Of a stretch of 64,000 nt of DNA, positions 28,796 through 37,541 are shown in pieces. Each line of letters begins with the position of its first letter. Position 1 is the stretch's first letter. This DNA comes from an archaeon HR01 (GTDB lineage Archaea; Thermoproteota; Nitrososphaeria_A; Caldarchaeales; Caldarchaeaceae), in NCBI GenBank assembly GCA_002898355.1, contig BEHD01000008.1, positions 1-64,000 on the forward strand, written 5' to 3'. The notes under the pieces are model-generated. The model was given only the letters and a program-made list of their open reading frames with translations, made no database searches and was not told the origin of the DNA. The position numbers were made by a program, and so were the translations under genes.

Positions 28796-29647
28796 CTAGC
28801 AGGTCCTCTCCCAGACCCTGTAGACACCGAGGGCGCTTAAACCGATTAGGAGATAAACCTCACCGGTGTATGCGTCTATTAGGGCTTCGTAGCCGTGGAG
28901 GGGGCTCTGCTCAGCCACCACTCTGAGGCTATACATCGGTTTACCGCCGCAGATTTTCAAGCCCTGGAGATGGGGCTCCCCATACGTAAACCCTGTAAAG
29001 CCATACTCGTATATCATGGCCATAACCTTCTCAAAGTTGGGTTTGGGTAGGGGTCTCTGGATTAGCGGAAGCCGGTAGACATCGAAGAGGGTTATAGAGT
29101 TGGCCACATCATCCTCTAGACCCCACTCCACCAAGTAGCCGCTGGCCAGAATCCTCTGCCCCCTATAGGCCTGGTAGCCCCTATAGATTTTGGAGAGCCC
29201 GCCGTCTCCGCCAACATCGAGGATAAAGTCGGCCGTCACATATGGGTTGCCTGAAAGTTCCTTCAGGAGAAACGCCACAGATGAGGGGACATCGGAGGTG
29301 AAACCCCTAAGCGATATCTTGGCTAGGTTGGTATAGCTCATAAATCTGAACTCACCCCTGCAAAACCCTACCTGTACACTGTTGTTCTCCTCGGTGCGGA
29401 AATACTCGATCACACACCCCTGAAGCCTGATCACGTTAGTCCTTTCCACCAGTCTGTCGCCTAATATTTCGGAGAATCTCGAGGCCAGGCCGCCTGAACT
29501 CATCCTGTTGTAGGGTATGATGCTTTCAAGCCTAACCGTTTCAGGGATGGGTGTGAGGAGCCCTGCGGATTGTAGATACATGTAGGTGGAGAAGATGAGG
29601 AGCGCCGATAGGGCTGAGATGTAAAGTTTAAACCTCAAACAAGGCAC
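28796..29647 (-). CDS. Uncharacterised membrane-anchored/secreted protein, possible PepSY-like C-terminus
   Basis: N-terminal hydrophobic KLYISALSALLIFSTYMYL; C-terminal YSLRVVAEQSPLHGYEALIDAYTGEVYLLI resembles PepSY-type repeats. Family not recognised. Confidence 0.6.
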   Translation of the reverse strand: MPCLRFKLYISALSALLIFSTYMYLQSAGLLTPIPETVRLESIIPYNRMSSGGLASRFSEILGDRLVERTNVIRLQGCVIEYFRTEENNSVQVGFCRGEFRFMSYTNLAKISLRGFTSDVPSSVAFLLKELSGNPYVTADFILDVGGDGGLSKIYRGYQAYRGQRILASGYLVEWGLEDDVANSITLFDVYRLPLIQRPLPKPNFEKVMAMIYEYGFTGFTYGEPHLQGLKICGGKPMYSLRVVAEQSPLHGYEALIDAYTGEVYLLIGLSALGVYRVWERTC

Positions 29648-30652
29648 CTAGGACAGCTTCACCACCCTCCCTTCCCTCGCAGACTCTTCAGCCGCCAATA
29701 CAGCCTCCAGAGCAGCCCTAGCATCCTCGGGCGGAGCTAGCACAGGCTTCCTATCCTCGGCTACACATCTCACGAAATATGCTATCTCCTCCTTCAACGC
29801 TCCAACAATACCCCCATGGACGACAGGCCAGTGGACCGTGTCAGGCATCTTCACACCTGAGCCGTCGTTTATGAGGAGGCCGGACTCCGCACAGTCGATG
29901 TATAATGCTCCCCGGTCGCCTAGGACCTCCATCTTTGCGTCGATGGCGTAGGGTGTGTTCTCGGGTAGGAACCATAGGCTTTCACACACACATTTAGACC
30001 CGCCCCTGAAACTGTATACCGTCCAAGTTATTTCGGGGTTAGGTGCTCCCGTGCGGGTGTCCAGCATCGTGGCATAGACCGATTCCACCCTATCGCCGAG
30101 ATACCAGAGCATCAGGTCCGTATCATGTATGGCGTCAAGGGATATCGGGGTGCCATACCTTAGATGGGGCCTCGCAAAAACCCCAGGTATATTCCTCCTC
30201 GCATACATCGAAAGTATCCTCCCTATCCTTCCTTCTGAAATGGCCTGCTTGGCCAGGGCGTACCGGTTCTCAAACCGGAGTATATGGCCCACCATGAAGT
30301 GGGCTCCAGACCTCTTCGCAGCCCTTATCATGTCGTCAGCCTCATCCAGAGACGCCGCTATGGGTTTCTCCACAAGTACATGCTTACCGTGTTCAAAAGC
30401 TGTTATGACTGGTTTGGCGTGGTCGCTGACATGCGTTACAACGCTGACGGCCTCCAGCTCCGGGTCTGAGAGCATCCTCTCCCAGTCTGTGTAGGCTTTG
30501 GATACGCCATATCTTCTAGCCATATTCTCCGCCCTCTCACGTGTCCTAGAACAGACGGCCACAACCCTAGCATTCGGTAGCTGGGAGAGAACCTGGAGAT
30601 GTTTTTCACCGAACCATCCGAGGCCTACAACCCCCACGTTTACCTGTTTCAT
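29648..30652 (-). CDS. Gfo/Idh/MocA family oxidoreductase
   Basis: VGVVGLGWFGEKHLQVL; KHVLVEKPIAASLDEADDMI. Confidence 0.93.
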   Translation of the reverse strand: MKQVNVGVVGLGWFGEKHLQVLSQLPNARVVAVCSRTRERAENMARRYGVSKAYTDWERMLSDPELEAVSVVTHVSDHAKPVITAFEHGKHVLVEKPIAASLDEADDMIRAAKRSGAHFMVGHILRFENRYALAKQAISEGRIGRILSMYARRNIPGVFARPHLRYGTPISLDAIHDTDLMLWYLGDRVESVYATMLDTRTGAPNPEITWTVYSFRGGSKCVCESLWFLPENTPYAIDAKMEVLGDRGALYIDCAESGLLINDGSGVKMPDTVHWPVVHGGIVGALKEEIAYFVRCVAEDRKPVLAPPEDARAALEAVLAAEESAREGRVVKLS

Positions 30653-30705
30653 GGTCTAGGTTATGAGTGGAAAATATTTAAAAATTATAATGTGAAGGAG
30701 TTGTT

Positions 30706-31839
30706 ATGCCTTGGGGTGAAGGCCAGAGGAGGAGGTGTAGCAGGCTTCAAGAGATTATGGATGAGAAAAACCTTGACCTAGTTGTTGTGGGAAGCCCTAA
30801 AAACATCTTCTACTTCACAGGATACATCACAGCCCATCTGTACATGCCCTCTATGCTACTGGTCTTTAGGGTGGATGAGCCTGTCTTGATAACTGGAGCC
30901 GCAGATAAGGAGCTGGCGGCCAGAAAATTTGGGGGCGAGGTCTTAGAATACGTCAACTACAGCCTCGATACCAGGATGCGCCCATATCCAAATCTTGCTG
31001 TGGAGACATCCCGGAAGATCCTAGCCCGTTTCAAGCCTGAAAATGGTAGAATAGGGTATGAGGGCTGGGGTCTAAACTCGGCCATGCTCCACGAATTGGT
31101 GAGGTCGTTCAAGGGGGCAGACTTGCAGGATATCTCCCAGGATATCCTCTGGATGAGGATTAGCAAGGACGAGGACGAGCTGGAGGAGCTGCGTAAAGCA
31201 GGCAGACTAAACGACCTAGCATATGGGCTGGCCAAGAGGGTGGCTTTGGAGGGGAAGACCGAGGTGGATATCTACTCGTATGTTCAGTCAGAACTTATCA
31301 AGGAGGTAGGGGGGTATCAGTATTTCTACGGCGACATAGTGTCGGGAGAGAGATGTGTAAACATCGGTGGGCCGCCTACGAGGAGGGTTCTCAGAAACGG
31401 CGAGACGGTCATCCTTGACCTATGGGTTGTGACAGGGGAGTACTGGTCGGACACCTGTAGAACTTTCGTGGTGGGTGGCAAGCCCTCCCCGGAACAGGAT
31501 AAGGTCTTCAAGGTTTTGATTGAGGTTTTGAAGGCTGGGGAGGACGTGCTACGGCCTGGTGTGACAGGGGCCGAGGTATACAAGGCCGTCTACGACGCCA
31601 TAGACCGTGCTGGATACGGGAAATATTTCCCACACCATGCTGGCCACTGTCTTGGGCTTGAGGCTTGGGAGCCACCCTACTTCATACCTGGCGACAACAC
31701 ACCGTTGAGGGAGAATTCGGTCTGCACCCTCGAGCCGGGGATCTACTTCAGTGAGATAGGTGGGGTCAGGTTGGAGAACAACTACGTGGTACGGAGGGAT
31801 GGGGTGGAGGTCCTGAATAGGTTCCCCTTGGAGCCGTGA
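30706..31839 (+). CDS. M24 family peptidase (Xaa-Pro dipeptidase/aminopeptidase type)
   Basis: Metal-site segments LDLWVVTGEYWSDTCRTF, HHAGHCLGLEAWEPP, TLEPGIYFSEIGGVRLENNYVV. Confidence 0.92.
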   Translation: MPWGEGQRRRCSRLQEIMDEKNLDLVVVGSPKNIFYFTGYITAHLYMPSMLLVFRVDEPVLITGAADKELAARKFGGEVLEYVNYSLDTRMRPYPNLAVETSRKILARFKPENGRIGYEGWGLNSAMLHELVRSFKGADLQDISQDILWMRISKDEDELEELRKAGRLNDLAYGLAKRVALEGKTEVDIYSYVQSELIKEVGGYQYFYGDIVSGERCVNIGGPPTRRVLRNGETVILDLWVVTGEYWSDTCRTFVVGGKPSPEQDKVFKVLIEVLKAGEDVLRPGVTGAEVYKAVYDAIDRAGYGKYFPHHAGHCLGLEAWEPPYFIPGDNTPLRENSVCTLEPGIYFSEIGGVRLENNYVVRRDGVEVLNRFPLEP

Positions 31840-31872
31840 AAAACTTAAAAGTGCTGGCTGGGTGGTAGAGAC

Positions 31873-32259
31873 ATGCCTAAAACGGTTGTCTTCTCCGAGA
31901 AGGCACCACGCCCAGTGGGCAAGTATTCCCAAGCGATAAAGGCAGGCGACTTCCTATTCATATCTGGCCAGATAGCGATAAACCCTGCATCCGGCAAGAT
32001 AGAGGAGAATACGGTGGCGGGGCAGACGAGGAGAATCCTAGAGAACGTCAAAGCCCTTCTGGAGTCGCAGGGTGCAAGCCTCAAAAACGTGGTTAAGGTG
32101 ACGGTCTTTCTCTCCAAGCCCGAGGATTTTGGGGAGATGAACAGGGTCTACAGCGAATACTTCTCCGAGGAGCCCCCCGCCCGTTCGACTGTGGCGGCAA
32201 ACATACCGGGTGAGGGAGCCCTCCTAGAGATAGATTTCATAGCGTATCTTGGGGACTGA
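31873..32259 (+). CDS. RidA family (reactive intermediate/imine deaminase)
   Basis: APRPVGKYSQAIKAGDFLFISGQIAINPASGKI...PPARSTVAANIPGEGALLEIDFIAYLG. Confidence 0.93.
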   Translation: MPKTVVFSEKAPRPVGKYSQAIKAGDFLFISGQIAINPASGKIEENTVAGQTRRILENVKALLESQGASLKNVVKVTVFLSKPEDFGEMNRVYSEYFSEEPPARSTVAANIPGEGALLEIDFIAYLGD

Positions 32260-32274
32260 CGGTGCAGCATCCTC

Positions 32275-33276
32275 TTGCATAGGCTGAGGGCTGGAGTTGT
32301 CGGGGTAGGCTCTTTCGGCTCCCTCCACGCAAGGGCATATTTTGAGAACCCTTCAACAGAGCTGGTTGCCGTAGCAGACGTAGACCAGGCGAGGTCTGTA
32401 GAGGTGGCCAGACGATACGGTGCAAAATCATACACCGATTATGAGGAGATGTATAGGTCTGAGAGGCTGGACCTGGTCTCCGTGGCCACCCCAGATAACC
32501 TCCACGTCAACCCAGCTGTGAAGGCCGCCGAGGCGGGCATCCATATCTTGGTGGAGAAGCCTATAGCGATGACCCTCGAGGACGCAGACCGGATAATCTC
32601 TTCAGCGGCGAGGAATGGTGTTAAGCTCATGGTCAACTTTATACTGCGATTCGACCCCCGTTACAGAGCTGCCTACGAGCGTGTCTCATCGGGCGGTATC
32701 GGGGAGGTGGTGACCATGTGGGGTAGGCGGACAACACTTCTGGAGACAGCTAGAAAATATGGGAAGTTCTCCAACCTTCTCCACGATGTTATCATACACG
32801 ACATAGATATGTTCAATCTAATGTCCCTCTCGGAGCCGACTCAAGCCTACTGTGTCAAGGTTAGAAAGGCGTGTAGGGAGCTGGGTGTTGACGACGCCTA
32901 CCTCGGGATAGTCAGGTATAGAAATGGTGCCGCAGCCTCGTTCGAGACGAGCTGGGTTCTGCCCTCGTCAAGCCCCCACTGGCTTGATGCAAGGCTACAC
33001 ATCGTAGGGACCGGCGGCGCCATATACATCGACCTCCAATCCCACGGACTGGAGGTTGTGGAGGATGTGAAATTCTCAAGACCTGACCTCTCCAACTGGC
33101 CTGTGGTCGGTGGGAGGCTTATGGGTAATCTCAGGGAGGCGGTAAACCATTTCGTCGAATGCGTGGCCGGGGATAAAGAGCCTTGGCCGGGCGGTGCTGA
33201 TGCTAGGAAGGCTTTGGCTGTCGTGCTTGCATTATCCGAGTCGGCCGAGACGGAGAGGCCGGTGGCGCTGGGTTAG
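32275..33276 (+). CDS. Gfo/Idh/MocA family oxidoreductase
   Basis: AGVVGVGSFGSLHARAYFENPSTELVAVADVD; IHILVEKPIAMTLEDADRII. Confidence 0.93.
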   Translation: MHRLRAGVVGVGSFGSLHARAYFENPSTELVAVADVDQARSVEVARRYGAKSYTDYEEMYRSERLDLVSVATPDNLHVNPAVKAAEAGIHILVEKPIAMTLEDADRIISSAARNGVKLMVNFILRFDPRYRAAYERVSSGGIGEVVTMWGRRTTLLETARKYGKFSNLLHDVIIHDIDMFNLMSLSEPTQAYCVKVRKACRELGVDDAYLGIVRYRNGAAASFETSWVLPSSSPHWLDARLHIVGTGGAIYIDLQSHGLEVVEDVKFSRPDLSNWPVVGGRLMGNLREAVNHFVECVAGDKEPWPGGADARKALAVVLALSESAETERPVALG

Positions 33277-33284
33277 ATGAGACG

Positions 33285-34274
33285 ATGAGCCTCGAAGAGA
33301 TCAGTGGCGTGATACGCAGTCTGACGGATGGCGAGATTGTGGAACTGAAACCCCTCAGCGGCGGGGTATCCTGCATAGTCTATCTAGTCTCCACGTCGAG
33401 GGGGAGCTGGGTGGTGAAGAAGGCTCTTCCCAGGCTTATGGTCCAGGATGAATGGGTTGCCGATGTTAACAGGGTCTTCCGGGAGTCTGCCTGTCTTAAA
33501 GCCATCAGAGAGCTGGTGGGTGAGGATGCGGCTCCCAAGGTTCTTCTAGAGGATAGGCAGCACCACATGTTTGTGATGGAATATGGTGAGGGCGGTGTTA
33601 CTTGGAAGGAGATGCTTATGAAGGGGGTGATAGATCCCTCGCTAACCATCCGTGCCGCCCACATATTGGCCAAACTCCACACTAAAAGCGTGGGGCTGGA
33701 GTGGGTGCGGGAAGAGTTCTACGAGGCCACCAACTTCCACCAGCTGAGGATAGATCCATACATCCTGCATACGTCGAGAAAACATCCTGATATCTCTGGC
33801 CAGCTCCTCAAGATAGCGGATATCCTCTGGACGAGGAAGATGTGTCTGGTCCACGGTGATTATAGCCCTAAGAATATCCTCTATCTGCCTGACGGCAGGC
33901 TCTGGGTTCTGGACTGTGAGCCGGCCCACTACGGCCATCCAGCCTTCGATATAGCCTTCTGCACCAACCATCTACTCCTTAAATCTATCCACTTCAACGG
34001 ACCTGCTTATCTACGGGAGGCTAGAAGGCTGTGGGCAGAGTACTGGCGTGGCGTGGGCTGGGATGGAGGGGAGGAGCTGGAGAGGGAGGCTGCTATGATT
34101 CTCTCAGCTTTGATGTTGGCGCGTGTGGACGGCAAATCGCCGGTTGAGTATCTCTCCGAGGAGAACAGGGTTAGAACCCGTCTTCTGGCTAAGAAGATGA
34201 TAAGGGATGGGGTGGATAGCTTCGAGATGCTTAGCTGTAGGGTTGAGGAGGAGTTAAGACGTGAAAATATCTGA
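33285..34274 (+). CDS. APH/fructosamine-kinase-fold small-molecule kinase
   Basis: CLVHGDYSPKNILYLPDGRLWVLDCEPAHYGHPAFDIAF (HGDxxxxN and DxE motifs). Confidence 0.85.
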   Translation: MSLEEISGVIRSLTDGEIVELKPLSGGVSCIVYLVSTSRGSWVVKKALPRLMVQDEWVADVNRVFRESACLKAIRELVGEDAAPKVLLEDRQHHMFVMEYGEGGVTWKEMLMKGVIDPSLTIRAAHILAKLHTKSVGLEWVREEFYEATNFHQLRIDPYILHTSRKHPDISGQLLKIADILWTRKMCLVHGDYSPKNILYLPDGRLWVLDCEPAHYGHPAFDIAFCTNHLLLKSIHFNGPAYLREARRLWAEYWRGVGWDGGEELEREAAMILSALMLARVDGKSPVEYLSEENRVRTRLLAKKMIRDGVDSFEMLSCRVEEELRRENI

Positions 34275-35547
34275 CGTCAAAGCCTTTGAGGTTTTGGATT
34301 CCCGTGGATTCCCCACAGTTGAGGCCGTTGTATGGATAGGGGATAGACATGTGGGTTCTGCTATTGTGCCGGCCGGCGCCTCCAAGGGAAGCCATGAGGC
34401 CTTTGAGATGAGGGATGGGGGGAGACGTTGGATGGGCCGTGGTGTCAGGAAGGCGGTAGATAACGTCAACACTGTGATACGGAAGGCCTTGATAGGTGTT
34501 GAGGCTGAGCATGTGGATGATATATTGCTGGGACTTGACGATAGCGGGAACAAATCTAAGCTTGGGGCTAACGCAGTGCTGGCGGTATCACTGGCGGCGG
34601 CTAGAGCCGCTGCAAATTACAAGGGGGTACCGTTATACCGCTATATTCAGGGTCTTACAGGCGCTAAGCCCGTCATCCCAACCCCTATGGTTAACATGAT
34701 AAGTGGTGGCCATCACGCTGCGTGGAACCTGGACTTCCAAGACCTCCTGATAATACCCCTCAAAGCTGAAAACTTCAGCCAGGCGTTGGAGGATGTGGGG
34801 CTGGTATATCACAGCCTTAAAAAGACCCTCTCGGAGAGGGGTTATTCAACACTGCTGGCCGATGAGGGTGGGTTCAGCCCCAGATGTAGAAGCCATGAGG
34901 AGGCCTTCCAGCTCCTCCTCGCCTCCATCGAGGAGCCAGGGTTTAAGCCAGGCCACGACATCGGCCTAGCGCTAGACGTAGCCGCAACCCATCTCTACAG
35001 CGGGGGTTTCTACAACATACATCTCGAAAACCTTCGCCTCAGCCCTGGGGAGATGGTGGACTACATCACCCAGCTATGCGGGAGATATCCGGTCGTATCT
35101 GTTGAAGACGGATGCTCCGAAGACGACTGGGATGGCTGGAGAGTTCTCACCAGGAGGCTGGGCGGCAGAGTCCAGCTGCTGGGGGACGACCTTTTCACAA
35201 CAGATGTCAAAAGAATAAGGAAGGGTGTTGAGGAGGGTGTGGCCAACTCGGTTCTCATTAAGCCCAACCAGGTGGGCACACTTAGAGAGACTCTGGAGGC
35301 TTTGAAATACTGCTCCGAGGTTGGGTATACGCCTGTGGTGTCGGCCCGGTCAGGAGATACGGAGGACAGCTTCATCTCAGACCTTGCAGTAGGTGCCGGA
35401 GTAGCCCAGATAAAGATAGGCTCTATCGCCAGGTCTGAGAGGACATCAAAATACAACAGGCTTCTCAGGATTGAGGATGAGTTATCGGGGGCGGCCAAGT
35501 ACCTAGGTGGGAAGGCGTTGAGGCTCTCTGGCGACCTTGTTGGCTAG
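34261..35547 (+). CDS. Enolase homologue with altered active-site residues
   Basis: GTG start; DSRGFPTVEA, PAGASKGSHEAFEMRD, ISGGHHAAWNLDFQDLLI, ADEGGFSP, VSVEDGCSEDDW, LLGDDLFTTD, LIKPNQVGTL, VVSARSGDTEDSFISDLAVG, QIKIGSIARSERTSKYN. Confidence 0.9.
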   Translation: MKISDVKAFEVLDSRGFPTVEAVVWIGDRHVGSAIVPAGASKGSHEAFEMRDGGRRWMGRGVRKAVDNVNTVIRKALIGVEAEHVDDILLGLDDSGNKSKLGANAVLAVSLAAARAAANYKGVPLYRYIQGLTGAKPVIPTPMVNMISGGHHAAWNLDFQDLLIIPLKAENFSQALEDVGLVYHSLKKTLSERGYSTLLADEGGFSPRCRSHEEAFQLLLASIEEPGFKPGHDIGLALDVAATHLYSGGFYNIHLENLRLSPGEMVDYITQLCGRYPVVSVEDGCSEDDWDGWRVLTRRLGGRVQLLGDDLFTTDVKRIRKGVEEGVANSVLIKPNQVGTLRETLEALKYCSEVGYTPVVSARSGDTEDSFISDLAVGAGVAQIKIGSIARSERTSKYNRLLRIEDELSGAAKYLGGKALRLSGDLVG

Positions 35548-36429
35548 GACGCCTATCCTCTCAATCTCTACCTCCACAACATCTCCGACGTTGAGGAGTT
35601 TTGGCTCAGGCTTGTAGAAGATACCCACACCCGACGGCGTCCCAGTGGCTATTATATCTCCAGGCTCCAAAGTCATCACCATGCTGATGAAGGACACCAG
35701 CTTATCCACCCCGAAGATGAGGTTTCCCGTACTGGAGTTCTGCCTCACCTCACCATTAACCCTCGCCATGATTTTCAGATTGTGGGGGTTTCCCACCTGG
35801 TCTGCGGTGGCTATCCAAGGCCCTATCGGTGCGAAGGTGTCGAAGGATTTACCCCGGACCCACTGCCCATCCCTAAACTGTATATCCCTGGCGGAGACGT
35901 CGTTGAAGCAGGTGTATCCCAGAACATAGTTTAAAGCCTCTGAGGGGCTGACCTTCCTACATCTACGGCCTATAACCACGGCCAGCTCCGCCTCGTAGTC
36001 CAGCTTCTCCGTAATCTCTGGGTAGATTATCGGCTGCCCCGGCCCAGTAATAGCTGTGTAGGGCTTCATGAATATGACAGGCTCCTCAGGAGGTTCAACC
36101 CCCTGCTCCTCAGCATGGTCCCTATAGTTGAGGCCGACGCAGATAATTTTCGGCCTACCATCGACGGGCGCCCTCAACTCAACATCGGAAAGCCGGAGGC
36201 CTGTCGACACCTTCTCCACGGCATCCTCGATAGAATCTCTCACGCCGTAATCCATCAGATATTCGATCAGCCCCAGAACCGTGTCGGGGAGGCTCCTGCC
36301 CAGAGCGGTTTCCAACACGGCTCTCTCGTAAATCCTGTCGCCAACGACTAAACCATATTTGACGGAGCCGCCGTGGATAAACCTCGCTATCCTCACGTAG
36401 GTCCGGCGTGTAGGGCCTCTAAAAAACAT
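35503..36429 (-). CDS. Fumarylacetoacetate hydrolase (FAH) family protein
   Basis: IICVGLNYRDHAEEQG..EPVIFMKP, YEAELAVVIGRRCRKVS, YTCFNDVSARDIQFRDGQWVRGKSFDTFAPIGPW, GDIIATGTPSGVG. Start moved from 36531 to 36429 because the longer ORF runs into tRNA-Pro. Confidence 0.92.
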   Translation of the reverse strand: MFFRGPTRRTYVRIARFIHGGSVKYGLVVGDRIYERAVLETALGRSLPDTVLGLIEYLMDYGVRDSIEDAVEKVSTGLRLSDVELRAPVDGRPKIICVGLNYRDHAEEQGVEPPEEPVIFMKPYTAITGPGQPIIYPEITEKLDYEAELAVVIGRRCRKVSPSEALNYVLGYTCFNDVSARDIQFRDGQWVRGKSFDTFAPIGPWIATADQVGNPHNLKIMARVNGEVRQNSSTGNLIFGVDKLVSFISMVMTLEPGDIIATGTPSGVGIFYKPEPKLLNVGDVVEVEIERIGVLANKVAREPQRLPT

Positions 36430-36490
36430 AATCTTAAGATGGGAAGAAATAGAGGAGGGGTCGGCTGGAGGCATCGACCGGAACATATGG

Positions 36491-36566
36491 TGGGGTCGGT
36501 GGGATTTGAACCCACGACCTCGCGGGCCCAAGCCGCGAATCTTAGACCAAGCTAGACCACGACCCC
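36491..36566 (-). tRNA. tRNA-Pro (anticodon TGG), CCA encoded at 36488-36490
   Basis: Minus strand GGGGTCG...CGCGG-CTTGGGC-CCGCG...GTGGGTTCAAATCCCAC-CGACCCC-A-CCA. Confidence 0.93.
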
Positions 36567-36653
36567 GTCAAATCCTAAGATGTTCATGCAGGTATTTAGG
36601 AGTTAGGCTGGGTTGGGGTATTGGCTGTGCAGGCTCCTTACTATGAGGGTGTT

Positions 36654-37493
36654 TTAACGTCTCAGCATCACGGTTATTACCTGACGGTTTTCAGCTATTT
36701 TGATGGCTTCGGCTGGCCGTGTGGCTAGTTCTAGGGCGTAGACAGCATCCATATCTCCGGCCTCAGCCTCGGTCTCGGCCACCATCCACTCCCTCTCGGT
36801 GACTGTCCTGCCATCCCTCTCCACCCGCATCTCCCGGAAGCCGTAGATTCTGACGGGTTTCACATCGTAGCTCCTCACTATCTCTAAGGCGGTTCTGGTT
36901 GGTAGGGCATCCCTCAAGGGTATGTAGACTGTGACCTCCTGATTTGGTGAAGACTGCTGCAGCTGCTGGAGTGGCTGTAGGAGCTCCCGGTATTCACGGC
37001 CGTAGCCCACCCGGCCTTTCAAACCCGTAGCATATATGTTACCTTCGCCGTCTATCTCCAGCTCCAGCTCCGGCAGTGCGTTGGTGGGGTATGGCTGTAA
37101 GGATGCCGGCCCTCTCACGGCCACCCCTGTGTCGGGGTTGTAGACTGTGCCATGGCATGGGCACTGCATCTCCCTGCTGGAGGGGAAGTAGTCCCAGAGG
37201 CACCAGAGGTGGACGCAGACCTTGCTGTAAGCCTTAACCTCGCCTGTGGGAAGCCTTATCAGACCATACTGGCGGAAAGGGTCCGAGTCTATCTGGGGGT
37301 TGCCGGTGGCTGGATAGCTGAAGGTTATCCTCGAGTTGGGCTCAAGGTCCTTGATGTTGGCTATCCGCTGGCGTAGCGCTGCACTCCTCTCGGGTCTATA
37401 GAGGAAGCCACCCCATGAGAGGAATGGAGCTAAGGTCGCTATGAGGGATACGCCGAAGAACGTCTTGAGTATATTCCTACGCTGGCCGGCCAT
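36654..37493 (-). CDS. Rieske-type [2Fe-2S] protein
   Basis: CVHLWC and CPCHG cluster motifs; N-terminal hydrophobic segment. Confidence 0.85.
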   Translation of the reverse strand: MAGQRRNILKTFFGVSLIATLAPFLSWGGFLYRPERSAALRQRIANIKDLEPNSRITFSYPATGNPQIDSDPFRQYGLIRLPTGEVKAYSKVCVHLWCLWDYFPSSREMQCPCHGTVYNPDTGVAVRGPASLQPYPTNALPELELEIDGEGNIYATGLKGRVGYGREYRELLQPLQQLQQSSPNQEVTVYIPLRDALPTRTALEIVRSYDVKPVRIYGFREMRVERDGRTVTEREWMVAETEAEAGDMDAVYALELATRPAEAIKIAENRQVITVMLRR

Positions 37494-37541
37494 GTTATAT
37501 CCGCTATATGCTCAACATATAAACCCATATCTCGCCAGCTA

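Noticed and set aside
36373-36555. 60-aa plus ORF, and the 36531 start of the FAH ORF
   Set aside because: Both overlap tRNA-Pro; the FAH homology begins after the Met at 36429.
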